Part shown: one piece after another, positions 1 to 8,733 of the stretch
Layout of the letters: each line of letters starts with the position of its first letter
How positions within the stretch are numbered: position 1 is the stretch's first letter
NCBI GenBank assembly: GCA_009746045.1
Contig: RPFO01000341.1
Location: forward strand, 1-22,500
DNA: 22,500 nt
From: Mesostigma viride
Lineage: Eukaryota > Streptophyta > Mesostigmatophyceae > Mesostigmatales > Mesostigmataceae
Reading direction: 5' to 3'
The notes under the pieces: generated by a model
Seen by the model: only the letters and a program-made list of their open reading frames with translations
Database searches by the model: none
Told to the model about the DNA's origin: nothing
Position numbers and translations under genes: made by a program

Positions 1-1372
1 GTCCTTTGTCGCTTGTCTGTCCTGTCCTTGTTTGTCCTTGGTCCTTGTCCTTGTCCTTGTCCGTCCTTGTCCTTGTCCTTGTCCTTGTCCTTGTCCTTGT
101 CCTTGTCCTTGTCCTTGTCCTTGTCCTTGTCCTTGTCCTTGTCCTTGTCCTTGTCCTTGTCCTTGTCCTTGTCCTTGTCCTTGTCCTTGTCCTTGTCCTT
201 GTCCTTGTCCTTGTCCTTGTCCTTGTCCTTGTCCTTGTCCTTGTCCTTGTCCTTGTCCTTGTCCTTGTCCTTGTCCTTGTCCTTGTCCTTGTCCTTGTCC
301 TTGTCCTTGTCCTTGTCCTTGTCCTTGTCCTTGTCCTTGTCCTTGTCCTTGTCCTTGTCCTTGTCCTTGTCCTTGTCCTTGTCCTTGTCCTTGTCCTTGT
401 CCTTGTCCTTGTCCTTGTCCTTGTCCTTGTCCTTGTCCTTGTCCTTGTCCTTGTCCTTGTCCTTGTCCTTGTCCTTGTCCTTGTCCTTGTCCGTCCTTGT
501 CCTTGTCCTTGTCCTTGTCCTTGTCCTTGTCCTTGTCCTTGTCCTTGTCCTTGTCCTTGTCCTTGTCCTTGTCCTTGTCCTTGTCCTTGTCCTTGTCCTT
601 GTCCTTGTCCTTGTCCTTGTCCTTGTCCTTGTCCTTGTCCTTGTCCTTGTCCTTGTCCTTGTCCTTGTCCTTGTCCTTGTCCTTGTCCTTGTCCTTGTCC
701 TTGTCCTTGTCCTTGTCCTTGTCCTTGTCCTTGTCCTTGTCCTTGTCCTTGTCCTTGTCCTTGTCCTTGTCCTTGTCCTTGTCCTTGTCCTTGTCCTTGT
801 CCTTGTCCCTTGTCCTTGTCCAGCACCTTGTCCTTGTGCCAGCACCTTGTCCTTGTCCTTGTCCTTGTCCTTGTCTTGTCCTTGTCCTTGTCCTTGTCCT
901 TGTCCTTGTGCTTGTCCTCGTCCTCGTCCTCGTCCTTGTCCTTGTCCTTGTCCTTGTCCTTGTCCTCGTCCTTCCTTGTCCTTGTCCTTGTCCTTGTCCT
1001 TGTCCTTGTCCTTGTCCTCGTCCTTGTCCTCGTCTTGTCCTTGTCCTTGTCCTTGTCCTTGTCCTTGTCCTTGTCCTTGTCCTTGTCCTTGTCCTTGCCT
1101 TGCCTTGTCCTTGTCCTTGTCCTTGTCCTTGTCCTTGTCCTTGTCCTTGTCCTTGTCCTTGTCCTTGTCCTTGTCCTTGTCCTTGTCCTTGTCCTTGTCC
1201 TTGTCCTTGTCCTTGTCCTTGTCCTTGTCCTTGTCCTTGCCCTTGTCCTTGTCCTTGTCCTCGTCCTTGTCCTTGTCCTTGTCCTTGTCCTCGTCCTTGT
1301 CCTTGTCCTTGTCCTTGTCCTTGTCCTTGTCCTTGTCCTTGTCCTTGTCCTTGTCCTTGTCCTTTTCTTGCT
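1..1372. repeat. (CCTTGT)n hexanucleotide microsatellite, ~1.35 kb
   Basis: The sequence is an almost unbroken run of the hexamer CCTTGT. It is degenerate at the left edge (1-60). CCGTCC interruptions lie near 61 and 491, CCTCGT variants near 915-935, 963, 1018 and 1260-1290, and a CCAGCACC interruption at 821-848. The hexamer has no stop codon in any frame, so the long apparent proteins here (Leu-Val, Ser-Leu or Pro-Cys dipeptides) are artefacts of composition. The array continues past the left window edge and directly abuts the palindromic satellite that follows. Confidence 0.97.
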
Positions 1373-1380
1373 TGATTTTC

Positions 1381-2220
1381 TTGCGCCAACGGCCGTTGCA
1401 ATTTGGAAATTAGGGTGTTATTTTTTTTTTGCCCAACGGCCGTCGGAACCTTGAAATTAGGGTGTGATTTTCATGCGCCAACGGCCGTTGGAACCCGTAA
1501 ATTAGGGTGTGATTTTCATGCGCCAACGGCCGTCGGAACCTTAAAATTAGGGTGTGATTTTCATGCGCCAACGGCCGTTGGAACCTGGAAATTAGGGTGT
1601 TATTTTTCTGTCGCCAACGGCCGTTGGAACCTGGAAATGAAGGTGTCATTTTTCTCGCGCCAACGGCCGTTGGAAACTGGAAATTAGGGTGTGATTTTCA
1701 TGCGCCAACGGCCGTTGGAACCTGGAAATAGGGTGTGATTTTTCTGCGCCAACGGCCGTTGGAACCTGGAAATAGGGTGTCATTTTTCTCGCGCCAACGG
1801 CCGTTGGAACCTGGAAATTAGGGTGTGATTTTTCTGTCGCCAACGGCCGTTGGAACCTGGAAATTAGGGTGTGATTTTCATGCGCCAACGGCCGTTGGAA
1901 CCTGGAAATTAGGGTGTGATTTTCATGCGCCAACGGCCGTTGGAACCTGGAAATTAGGGTGTGATTTTCATGCGCCAACGGCCGTTGGAACCTGGAAATT
2001 AGGGTGTGATTTTCATGCGCCAACGGCCGTTGGAACCTGGAAATTAGGGTGTTATTTTTCTGCGCCAACGGCCGTTGGAACCTGGAAATTAGGGTGTGAT
2101 TTTCATGCGCCAACGGCCGTTGGAACCTGTAAATTAGGGTGTGATTTTCATGCGCCCACGGCCGTTGGAACCTGGAAATTAGGGTGTTATTTTTCTGTCG
2201 CCAACGGCCGTTGGAACATA
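1381..2220. repeat. 45/46-bp palindromic minisatellite, array 1 (19 copies)
   Basis: Nineteen tandem units are centred on the 14-bp perfect palindrome CCAACGGCCGTTGG, with cores near 1386, 1433, 1478, 1523, 1568, 1614, 1660, 1704, 1749, 1794, 1840, 1884, 1929, 1974, 2019, 2064, 2109, 2154 and 2200. Each core is followed by an AACCTGGAAATTAGGGTGTGA-like arm and a T-rich stretch. Units differ by few substitutions, and period shifts between 45 and 46 come from T-run and CAT/CTCG variants. The array ends about 45 bp before a probable splice acceptor at 2263-2264, so it probably lies in an intron or 5' flank of the gene that follows. The core holds two inverted AACGG motifs, the core of plant MYB/MSA-type sites; any binding is inference. 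Confidence 0.97.
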
Positions 2221-2264
2221 GTACTGACCTTCCGGCTATCTGTATGTTTTTTGCATGTGATCAG

Positions 2265-3418
2265 GGGCGTCCGTCCAGGCCGAGAACGGACGAAGAGCGG
2301 AGAAGTGGGCTTACAAGATTGAACATAACTGTTCGGAAAGGCATCTCACAACATTTTTTGAGGACTGGCGCCAACGAGCACCGGGCACCGACTTATGGTC
2401 GGTTATTGTGAAGACCTTTGAGAGGAAGGGGCTGCTGACGACACGTGCTGGAAATGCGAAGCCCAGCATTTTGGACTCCTGGGAGCCAGCGCCGTCCTCT
2501 CAAGTGCACGACAAGAATCTAACTGACACCATACAGGCGGCGTTTCATCTGCGGCAGAAGATACGCCTAGTTCCAGACGATGTCGACATCGTGGGGGGGT
2601 CCGCGATTGCGACTCAAGTACGGGCCCCCACGGAGAACTTGTGCCAACTCCCGGAACTCATGCGGCACCGGACGGTGACGGTGCGGAATTGTAGGGGGCT
2701 CGCGCCGTGGTTCGTGGGGGCCGGCACAAGTCTGACAAAAGCAAAATGTGCCGTGCCGATCTTCCGGTTTGCGTGGCAGGTGCTGGCAGACCGTGATCCA
2801 GGTCTCTACAATTTATGGGTGCAGAGGAGTGAAAAGGTTCCTTACCACATTAAAATACTGACGGGGGACGACAGTGACCGTGCCGTGCAGAGGTTCGGAT
2901 ACTATCGTTCGCCAACGGCCGAGGAAGCCATGTCCATTCTCCGGACGGACTCCCTGAAGGACATGGCGGCCGCTTGCTCAGACGAGTTGATCACCATGGA
3001 GTTGGATCCGTCCGAGTGGTCAAATGAATCTGAGCGTGAGGCAGTAGTTGACCTGACGAAATCCGCGCTGGGGAGCTTGAACATCTCGGACCATGCCGGC
3101 CTTAAGGGTAAATTTCGAGACCAGACGCCTTGCGTGTTTGTGCAGTTTGCCGTGCTGGACGGCAACCACTACACACAGATGTTGAAGTCCGTGATTTTCG
3201 AGGGCTCTGACGAGCAAGTGAGTACTGCGATAGCTGGCGAGATTGCGGGTAAACAAAAGGGCAAGTTCGTGGAGACAACCGACGAGGCGTTTGATTTGTG
3301 GAGGGGGTTGGTGAGGGACGCGGAGAAGTTCAAGTACACCAATCTGGACGTGCTCAAGGGCTGGGAGGTGGAGGGGGAAGCACTGATCCCGCCCATGAAG
3401 GACATGCGGACGCAAAAG
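2265..3418 (+). CDS. Exon of unrecognised gene (N-terminal visible part, 384 codons)
   Basis: The acceptor is GTGATCAG at 2257-2264 (an alternative AG at 2278 keeps the same frame). The donor is CAAAAG|GTAAAT at 3418/3419, phase 0. The frame is open throughout and reads AEKWAYKIEHNC, later FFEDWRQRAPGTDLW, VPYHIKILTGDD and CVFVQFAVLDGNHYTQMLK. The LDGNH segment faintly recalls the DGNHR motif of ParB/sulfiredoxin-like folds. I rate that as weak and do not base a function on it. The left end lacks a Met, so coding sequence must come from upstream, probably across or within the repeat arrays. Amino-acid composition is that of an ordinary soluble protein, with no signal peptide or membrane segment. 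Confidence 0.65.
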
Positions 3419-6400
3419 GTAAATATAACGGATCGGGTGTGGGAACGTTTTAGGCACTAGATGTTATTTTTCTTGCGCCAACGGCCGTTGGAACCTGGAA
3501 ATTAGGGTGTGATTTTTCTTGCGCCAACGGCCGTTGGAACCTGGAAATTAGTGTGTGATTTTTCTTGCGCCAACGGCCGTTGGAACCTGGAAATTAGGGT
3601 GTCATTTTTCCTGCGCCAACGGCCGTTGGAACCTGGAAATTTGGTTGATATTTTTCTTGCGCCAACGGCCGTTGGAACCTGGAAATTCGGTCGACATTTT
3701 TCTTGCGCCAACGGCCGTTGGAGCCTGGAAATTAGGGTGTGATTTTTCTTGCGCCAACGGCCGTTGGAACCTGGAAATTAGGGTGTGATTTTTCTTGCGC
3801 CAACGGCCGTTGGAACCTGGAAATTAGGGTGTGATTTTTCTTGCGCCAACGGCCGTTGGAACCTGGAAATTAGGGTGTGATTTTTCTTGCGCCAACGGCC
3901 GTTGGAAACTGGAAATTAGGGTGTGATTTTTGTTCGGGAACGGCCGATCTTCCAAAGTGTAAGGACAAAATGTCAGGTCGTGTGTTGTATGACCGTTTTT
4001 TGTCTCAAACACTGATTCACATTTCATGCATGCAGGGGAGAGAGGCGCATCGGAGGGTTGCCCTGATCGGAGGGGGGCTGAATGCAGAAGACGAGGCCGT
4101 TTCCAAAAAGTCGAGGGGGACGGCGCTGCTGGAAGTGCACAACTATTTCAAGACGCACATGGAGGAATCCTGGGATAAGCCGGAGGTGCCCCTTCAGGAC
4201 CAGAAAGAAATATGGAATTTGATTCATGGGGTTTCAAGCAGCACTGAGAAGGCAAGGAAGGACGGGGAGGGGGAGGAGGGTGGTGAGGAGCGGGTTGGAG
4301 GGCGATTGAACGAGGGTGGTTTGTCCGAATCGGAGAAAACCCAAGTCTACGACTTCATCTCGGCTGTGAAGGATGAAACGGTCGCTCCGAACGACGACAG
4401 TAGATGTGGAATGCCGATTGAGGACAAGCTGGCCAAGGAGCTTGCAGAGTTTCTGGACATCGTGGCAGCGGACAAGCTGGACGGGGAGGGAAGGGTGATG
4501 AGGAAGGGGGGGGGATCAAACAGGAAGGGTGGAGGAGTCTAGCCCGCTTTCGATTCTGGCCGTCTATCATGGCAACCGTGAAGGCCAAACACGTTCCTCC
4601 TCAGTGCTTGTATGACCTGACATACATGGCCAAGATCTTCTGCGAGGTGATGGTCCAGCTTTTCATGATCTACAACCGCGATTTGGGGAAATACCCCGAA
4701 CCACGCGACCTCGGCTGGTTGCCGATGCAGCCTTCGGAAGCCGACAGCGCCCTTCAGAGGGTGGCCGATACGGTCGCTGTAGCTGCCAAGAGACTAAGGG
4801 CGGTTATCAGGCCAACGGGGAGGGACGATTCCACCTTCCCACTTGCACTGCTGGAGAGGACGGATTTTTGGACGACCCACAAGGAGGAAACGAAATGGTG
4901 GGTCCTGATTGCGCCCGAACCCCCAACCGAACAGGCTGTGGTGCCCCAACCCGTACAGCCTGTGGCGGGGGCTGTGGTGGTGACGGGGGCTGTGCCGGAG
5001 GAAGGCCAAGCCGAACATGCGAGGCAGAGGACGTCCAGTCGGGTCGCCAAAAAAAGGTGGGGGAGAAGCGGGAACCCCCGCGGAAGTTTGGGTCGGAGGA
5101 GCTGGCATCCGAAATCGAGCAGCAGGGCCCGTGGATTTCTAAGAAAGTTTACGGGTCTGACGGGGAACGACCTGTGAGTTCATGATGAAGACTTTCGCGT
5201 GGGAGAAAAGCGATGGGCCGACACGGTTGGCTCAAGTGGTACTTAATGCAATGGAGGGGTTCGAATTTGTTGTGAAGAGGAAGGGGGGGTGAACCAGCCG
5301 GATATCAAGAATGGGATATGGCTGCTGAATTTGGAACACCACGCGAAGCTGTGGAATGATGAGGAATTGTTGAAGGGTCGAACGGGTTCGTGGGTGGAGA
5401 AAAGGGACTGGAAGGCGGCGAAGGATTGTGGAGATTTCAATGGTGTGAAGGACGACTGGTCGTCGTACCTAGGCGATTTCACGGGATTCTTCAACCCACC
5501 CGTGATCTTCATTGGGTCAAAGGAGCAGGTGGATGGGTTTAAGGTCCTTCTGAAGGTACTTGGGAAGCGGCCTGAGGGGGAGGATATTTCCAATCCCAAC
5601 GGCCGTTCGGGCAAGGAAATTGCGGGTGCAGCCCAGAAGCGTCCGCTGGAGACGGCAGGCGCTGGCACCAAAAAGAAACGCCGGAAGCGCGCCGCCTCGG
5701 AGACCCCCGCGGCCGAAGACGTCTCAATGGGGGATGATGAGGATGTCGGGTCACATGGGGGTGATGATGGGGAGGAGGTTGGTGATGATGGTGCCGGCGA
5801 TGATGAGGGGGACGGGAATGAGGGTGGTGATAAGGGGGGCGGGTCGAAGGACGGAGAGGGGGGGGTTCGAAGGGCGGAGAGGGGGGCGGGTCGAAGGGCG
5901 GAGAGGGGGGGGGTCGAAGGACGGAGAGGGGGGCGGGTCGAAGGGCGGAGAGGGGGGGGGTCGAAGGGCGGAGAGGGGGGGGGTCGAAGGACGGAGAGGG
6001 GGGCGGGTCGAAGGGCGGAGAGGGGAGGGGGTCGAAGGATGGAGAGGGGGGCGGAGAGAAGGGCGGAGAGGGGAGGGGGTCGAAGGGCGGAGAGGGGGGC
6101 GGGTCGAAGGGCGGAGAGGGGGGCGGGTCAAAGGGTGGAGAGGGGGGCGGGTCAAAGGGCGGAGAGGGGGGCGGGTCCAAGGGCGGAGAGGGGGGGGAGA
6201 GAAGGGTGGAGAGGGGGGCGGGTCAAAGGGCGGAGAGGGGGGGGGTCGAAGGGCGGAGAGGGGGGCGGGTCGACCGGCGCATCGGGGGAAGGGGGAAGGA
6301 GGGGGGGGGGGGAGGGGAGGGAGGCTCGAGGGGAATTCGGGGGCGTCGGGGGGGGGATGTTGGGGCGTGCCGTCGACTACTGCAAAAAGCTCCTTTCGCC

Positions 6401-7386
6401 TGGCGGGCACGTTCGATCAAGAGCAACGGCTAGTCATCTGTCAAAGGGTAAGTTAATCTGAGTGAATATGGTCGGTTAAATTATGATGTTTGCATATTCC
6501 CAAGTTTGATTTGCGATTGTAATGATAACTAATTGCGCCGCTCGTCATTGCTTGTCCCACACACAGGTGACGAGTCTGAAGAGGAGCCGCCAAAGGATGA
6601 CGCGCATGGCGGCCCACCCAAAGGGTTTGAGGAAGATTCGGAAGAATCGGAAGAATCGGAACCTGAGGAGGAAGCGCCACAAAGACGTGTCACAGTTACC
6701 GCAACCCAGCCCAAGCCACTAGACAAGAAAGTGCCACCACCAAGTTGGCAGACGTGGATGGAGAATCTGGAAGGTGGGGGGGGGGGAAACGGGTCGTGCC
6801 CCGCTCGCCTGTTGGATGTCCGGTTTCGGTATTGTGCAAGCACGGCGGTGAATTTTGCCAGTATCGGAAGAACCAATCCCAGCGCCTTGATACGTTGTGG
6901 AAGCCCACGTGGGCTGCTGATTCGGTGGCTAAACTCAATGCAGACCCAATGAAGCTGGCACACATGCCTGATTTCCACGTCGACACGTTCCTGGTGCATG
7001 GAGTCGTTCGAAAGGTGGATAAAACGGGCGTGTGGTACGTTAAATTTTGGGCAGAAGGGTGTGACGAAAAGGGAATCTGGATTAATGGGGAGCAGGGGAC
7101 GATGCCCAACATAATTTTCAAGGTACAACAAGACGAGATGCGGAACTGTTTCAAGCCACCTGAGGGAACGTATTTGGAGTGGTGGATGGACAAGGGGTAC
7201 CTGGCGACCAGATCTTCCCCAGCGACCAGATCTTCCCCACGACTCCAAGAGAAGGGGGGAGACCAAGCCGCAGGGCAGGGCAAACGAAAACCTCAAGGGA
7301 AGGCTGGCGCAGATGTGCGGGAGGGGGGTGTAAAGAAGCCCAGCGGACGGGCACCTGTAAAGAAACGCCTGTTAGTAGGTAGTTAG
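2265..7386 (+). CDS. Unrecognised multi-exon gene, frame-disrupted
   Basis: The proposed join is 2265-3418, 4036-6447 and 6567-7386, preceded by at least one exon not identified. The first visible exon is open from 2261 but has no ATG that fits a start, which supports an upstream exon. I do not recognise the family. Visible features are an N-terminal globular part, a Lys/Arg-rich putative nuclear localisation signal (KKKRRKRA, about 5670-5692), a Gly/Arg/Glu repeat tract, an acidic stretch after 6567, and a Trp-rich C-terminal part ending in basic residues and TAG at 7384-7386. The frame must be changed at about five places, mostly G or A runs, so this is either a decaying gene or an assembly with homopolymer errors. 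The intron 3419-4035 is largely palindromic satellite. A retrotransposon-derived or domesticated origin is possible but not shown. Confidence 0.5.
3419..4035 (+). other. Intron carrying palindromic satellite array 2
   Basis: The GTAAAT donor at 3419 and the CATGCAG acceptor ending at 4035 join two phase-0 exons, giving MKDMRTQK followed by GREAHRR. A T-rich tract precedes the acceptor. About three quarters of the 617-bp intron is the 46-bp repeat. Confidence 0.65.
3474..3940. repeat. 46-bp palindromic minisatellite, array 2 (10 copies plus one degenerate)
   Basis: Ten units have CCAACGGCCGTTGG cores near 3478, 3524, 3570, 3616, 3662, 3708, 3754, 3800, 3846 and 3892, exactly 46 bp apart. An eleventh, degenerate core lies near 3934 (GGGAACGGCCGATC). 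It is the same family as the array at 1381-2220 but mostly has TTTTTCTTGCG between cores instead of TTTTCATGCG. This separates the arrays as two locally homogenised sets. Confidence 0.97.
4036..4516 (+). CDS. Exon 2 start of unrecognised gene (frame 1 part)
   Basis: It continues in phase 0 after the satellite intron: GREAHRRVALIGGGLNAEDE, then SLEVHNY-like and KEIWNLIHGVSSS segments, a Gly/Glu-rich linker, and SEKTQVYDFISAVKDE. The frame runs into a G run at about 4506-4515 and would stop at 4540-4542. Read in the next frame after the G run, the sequence goes IKQEGWRSLARFRFWPSIMA and joins a long open frame. A one- or two-base error or mutation in the G run is therefore the simplest explanation. 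Function unknown. Confidence 0.5.
4517..5048 (+). CDS. Continuation of unrecognised gene after first G-run frameshift
   Basis: This is an open frame (frame 3). It includes an internal ATG at 4569 with MATVKAKHVPPQ, CLYDLTYMAKIFCEVMVQL, DLGKYPEPRDLGWLPMQPSE and ERTDFWTTHKEETKWWVLIA, then a Pro/Val/Ala-rich linker. If the upstream frameshift is real, this segment could begin at the ATG at 4569. The sequence just before that ATG also reads as protein, which favours one continuous exon. Near the A7 run at 5042-5048 the protein-like frame changes again, to KKVGEKREPPRKFGSEELAS. No family recognised. Confidence 0.45.
5049..5288 (+). CDS. Continuation of unrecognised gene with two more frame changes
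   Basis: After the A run, frame 2 reads EPPRKFGSEELASEIEQQG and stops at 5182-5184 (TGA). From about 5170 a different frame reads TFAWEKSDGPTRLAQVVLNA and MEGFEFVVKRKGG, and stops immediately after a G7 run (5283-5289). The following frame reads VNQPDIKNGIWLLNLEHH. A GTGAGT at 5174 could be a donor, but no matching acceptor is evident. The segment is best read as part of the same damaged or error-containing exon. Confidence 0.35.
5289..6447 (+). CDS. Exon of unrecognised gene: NLS and Gly/Arg/Glu repeat domain
   Basis: The open frame reads VNQPDIKNGIWLLNLEHH, SWVEKRDWKAAKDCGDF, FFNPPVIFIGSKEQVDGFK, then GKRPEGEDISNPNGRSGK. A basic cluster TKKKRRKRAASE (putative NLS) is followed by an Asp/Glu/Gly-rich acidic stretch. 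From about 5843 a G-rich tandem repeat encodes GRRAERG- or GRRGGRVE-type peptides. The donor is TCAAAGG|GTAAGT at 6447/6448, a strong consensus. A single diverged unit of the palindromic 46-bp satellite lies in this exon at 5583-5630. The repeat length alternates between 23 and 24 bp, so the reading frame through it cannot be trusted. Confidence 0.45.
5843..6290. repeat. G-rich 23/24-bp minisatellite (GGTCGAAGGGCGGAGAGGGG-type)
   Basis: About 18 tandem units carry the core GGTCGAAGGGCGGAGAGGGG with GGGGGC or GGGGGG joints. Variants have GGACGG, GGTCAAAG or GGAGAGAAG. Unit length alternates between 23 and 24 bp, with a few irregular units. Dense runs of four to eight G on the + strand make G-quadruplex formation likely. 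All three + frames stay open, giving low-complexity Gly/Arg/Glu peptides. It lies inside the presumed exon of the unrecognised gene. Confidence 0.9.
6448..6566 (+). other. 119-bp GT-AG intron
   Basis: The donor GGTAAGTTAATC is at 6448 and the acceptor CCCACACACAG ends at 6566. The intron is AT-rich (TATGATGTTTGCATATTCC) compared with its G-rich flanks. This is the best-defined intron of the + strand gene. Confidence 0.75.
6567..7386 (+). CDS. Last exon of unrecognised gene, with a G11 frameshift
   Basis: The exon starts GDESEEEPPKDDAHGGPP followed by a Glu/Ser acidic stretch and PPPSWQTWMENLEGGGG. At the G11 run (6776-6786) the protein-like frame changes to KRVVPRSPVGCPVSVLC, then KNQSQRLDTLWKPTWAAD, VVRKVDKTGVWYVKFWAEG, GIWINGEQGTMPNIIFK and YLEWWMDKGYLATRS. 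It ends in a basic tail (GKRKPQGKAG, PVKKRLLVGS) and TAG at 7384-7386. A 15-bp direct repeat (GCGACCAGATCTTCCC) occurs twice near 7203 and 7220. Trp-rich and basic, with no family recognised. Confidence 0.55.
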
Positions 7387-7901
7387 ATAGCTTGATCTGA
7401 ACTCGTGTACATTTGTAAAGATCGATCTGTACATCTGTCTCCAGAGCATTCACTTGAATATTCAAAGTTCAAGTGGGAATTACTGGTTGGGTTGTGCACA
7501 GGCTTGTGCACAATTTTGGCAATAATTATAATTCGTTCTATAAATAGAACTAGCGGGGTCGTGGAGAGGGTTGTGCAATTGTAAATTTAATCTACAACTT
7601 GTCTCACTTGCTTACCCTCCGAGTGCATGACACTTAATTGACAAAAACAGCCAATTTTACCCCGACTTGAATAAATTTTAATAAATGTTAATAAATTTTA
7701 ATAAATTTTAATAAATTTAAGCAATCTAGTAATGAAAAGTGCACGCGGAAAGCGCACCAGTGACCAAATTGCATGAAATGGTAATGATTTCATGTGGAAA
7801 CGCATTCACAATGAGCATCAATTGTCATGTATTTGTTGAAATGGCGTCTCCTCAAGTAATAAAATTTGGCATGGGTATTGTAGATTGATTGTGGGCCCTC
7901 C
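7387..7901. other. 3' flank and intergenic region with AT-rich repeat
   Basis: TGTAA motifs, a common green-algal poly(A) signal, occur at 7415-7419 and about 7579. Either could end the + strand transcript. Bases 7670-7722 hold about five copies of an 11-bp unit (AATAAATTTTA type). TTGTGCACA occurs twice near 7483-7512. I see no gene in this stretch. Confidence 0.5.
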
Positions 7902-8016
7902 CAGACGATATTTGTTTAAACTTTTGTGTAATTATTTTTTCTAATGAGATTAGCATAGTACTCCGTGGCATGCCTTTGCGCATGACACGCAAGTACTTAC
8001 TTACTTACTTACTTAC
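7902..8016 (+). mobile_element. Severely 5'-truncated LINE 3' end with (ACTT)n tail
   Basis: Bases 7902-8005 are identical to 8750-8853, the 3' untranslated end of the neighbouring LINE fragment. The copy ends in an ACTTACTT microsatellite tail (7993-8016). The only retained part is the 3' UTR, including the CATGCCTTTGCGCATG hairpin (7969-7984). This is typical of a non-LTR insertion truncated at its 5' end. Confidence 0.85.
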
Positions 8017-8019
8017 AGG

Positions 8020-8733
8020 TTCTGGACCTGCCGCTACCTGAGTGAGCGACGCAAGCGCATTCTGTTCAAGGCCCTTGTCCTCAGCATCCTCCTTTATGGC
8101 TGCGAGGCGTGGACCCTGGACCAGGCGCTGAGCCAGCAGCTTGACGGCACCGTCACTCGAATGCTCCGTCATATCCTCGGCGTCCGCTACCAAGAACGCC
8201 GCACTCGGGCCGAGCTCTACTACTGCGAGCTCCCTCTTGTCACCCATACCATCCGACACCGCCGCCTCCTCTTTGCCGGCCATCTTGCCCGCACAGACCA
8301 GGTGAATACCGATGTCGGTGGGCCCTGCCAGGGGGCTTAAGACGGGCCAACCAGGTAGACACCTCCTCCTATGGCCGGGTCCCCTTGTCCCATCGCAACC
8401 CACTGGCAAACTTGCGCGCGCCGGGCACCAGCGCGGCGCGACCCGGACCTATGTGACCGACAACTACTTGAAGATGCAGGGCTTCTGGGACTATCCGTAC
8501 TCCGCGCCCGCATGATTGACAAGGAGAAATGGGCTGCCATCTGCGATAAGCACCTTCCCGAGGGGTATGCTCCTGTTTTCTCCCCACGGGCCCCGCGGCC
8601 CGTTGCTAGCCAGGGTAGAAGTCCGCAGGTGGAGGTTATTGGTCCTGAGGATAACCGCTACACTACCGCCTCGTCTGCCATTACAGTAGAGGACAGCTCG
8701 GATGAGGATTACATCCCCATCTATAGTGCTTAA
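8020..8733 (+). pseudogene. LINE reverse-transcriptase ORF, C-terminal fragment with frameshifts
   Basis: Frame 1 from 8020 reads FWTCRYLSERRKRILFKALV, LSILLYGCEAWTLDQALSQQ, TRMLRHILGVRYQERRTRAE and TIRHRRLLFAGHLARTDQ. This is the post-RT region of LINE ORF2 proteins, with the typical LLYG-EAWTL, MLR-ILG and RR-L-GH-AR motifs. It meets TAA at 8338 and TAG at 8356. The expected continuation (RGATRTYVTDNYL) is in frame 2 at about 8425-8467, then returns to frame 1 as RMIDKEKWAAICDKHLPEG, ending at TAA 8731-8733. At least two indels plus stops make it a dead copy. In life this protein nicks target DNA and reverse-transcribes the element RNA. Confidence 0.88.

Noticed and set aside
6-1454. Three long overlapping ORFs of 447-482 codons (Leu-Val, Ser-Leu, Pro-Cys repeats)
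   Set aside because: They are produced by the stop-free CCTTGT hexamer in every frame. There is no non-repeat protein sequence.
1403-2322. ORFs on both strands across the palindromic satellite
   Set aside because: The repeat translates as PTAVGTWKLGCDF-like units. It is a tandem array with a symmetric core, open on both strands by composition.
3145-3190. ParB/sulfiredoxin-like domain call from LDGNH
   Set aside because: Only a five-residue resemblance, with no other conserved elements visible.
1381-3940. CRISPR-like arrays (palindromic direct repeats)
   Set aside because: The units are repeated end to end with no unique spacers, in a eukaryotic intron context and with no cas genes.
5255-5275. 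tRNA B-box-like GGGTTCGAATTT
   Set aside because: No A box, acceptor stem or cloverleaf can be formed around it.
5539-6410. Minus-strand Pro-rich ORFs of about 215 codons
   Set aside because: They are shadows of the G-rich tandem repeat. The Pro/Arg repeats have no other support.
8005-8409. Minus-strand ORF of 134 codons over the LINE fragment
   Set aside because: The plus strand clearly encodes reverse-transcriptase C-terminal motifs. The minus ORF is a shadow.
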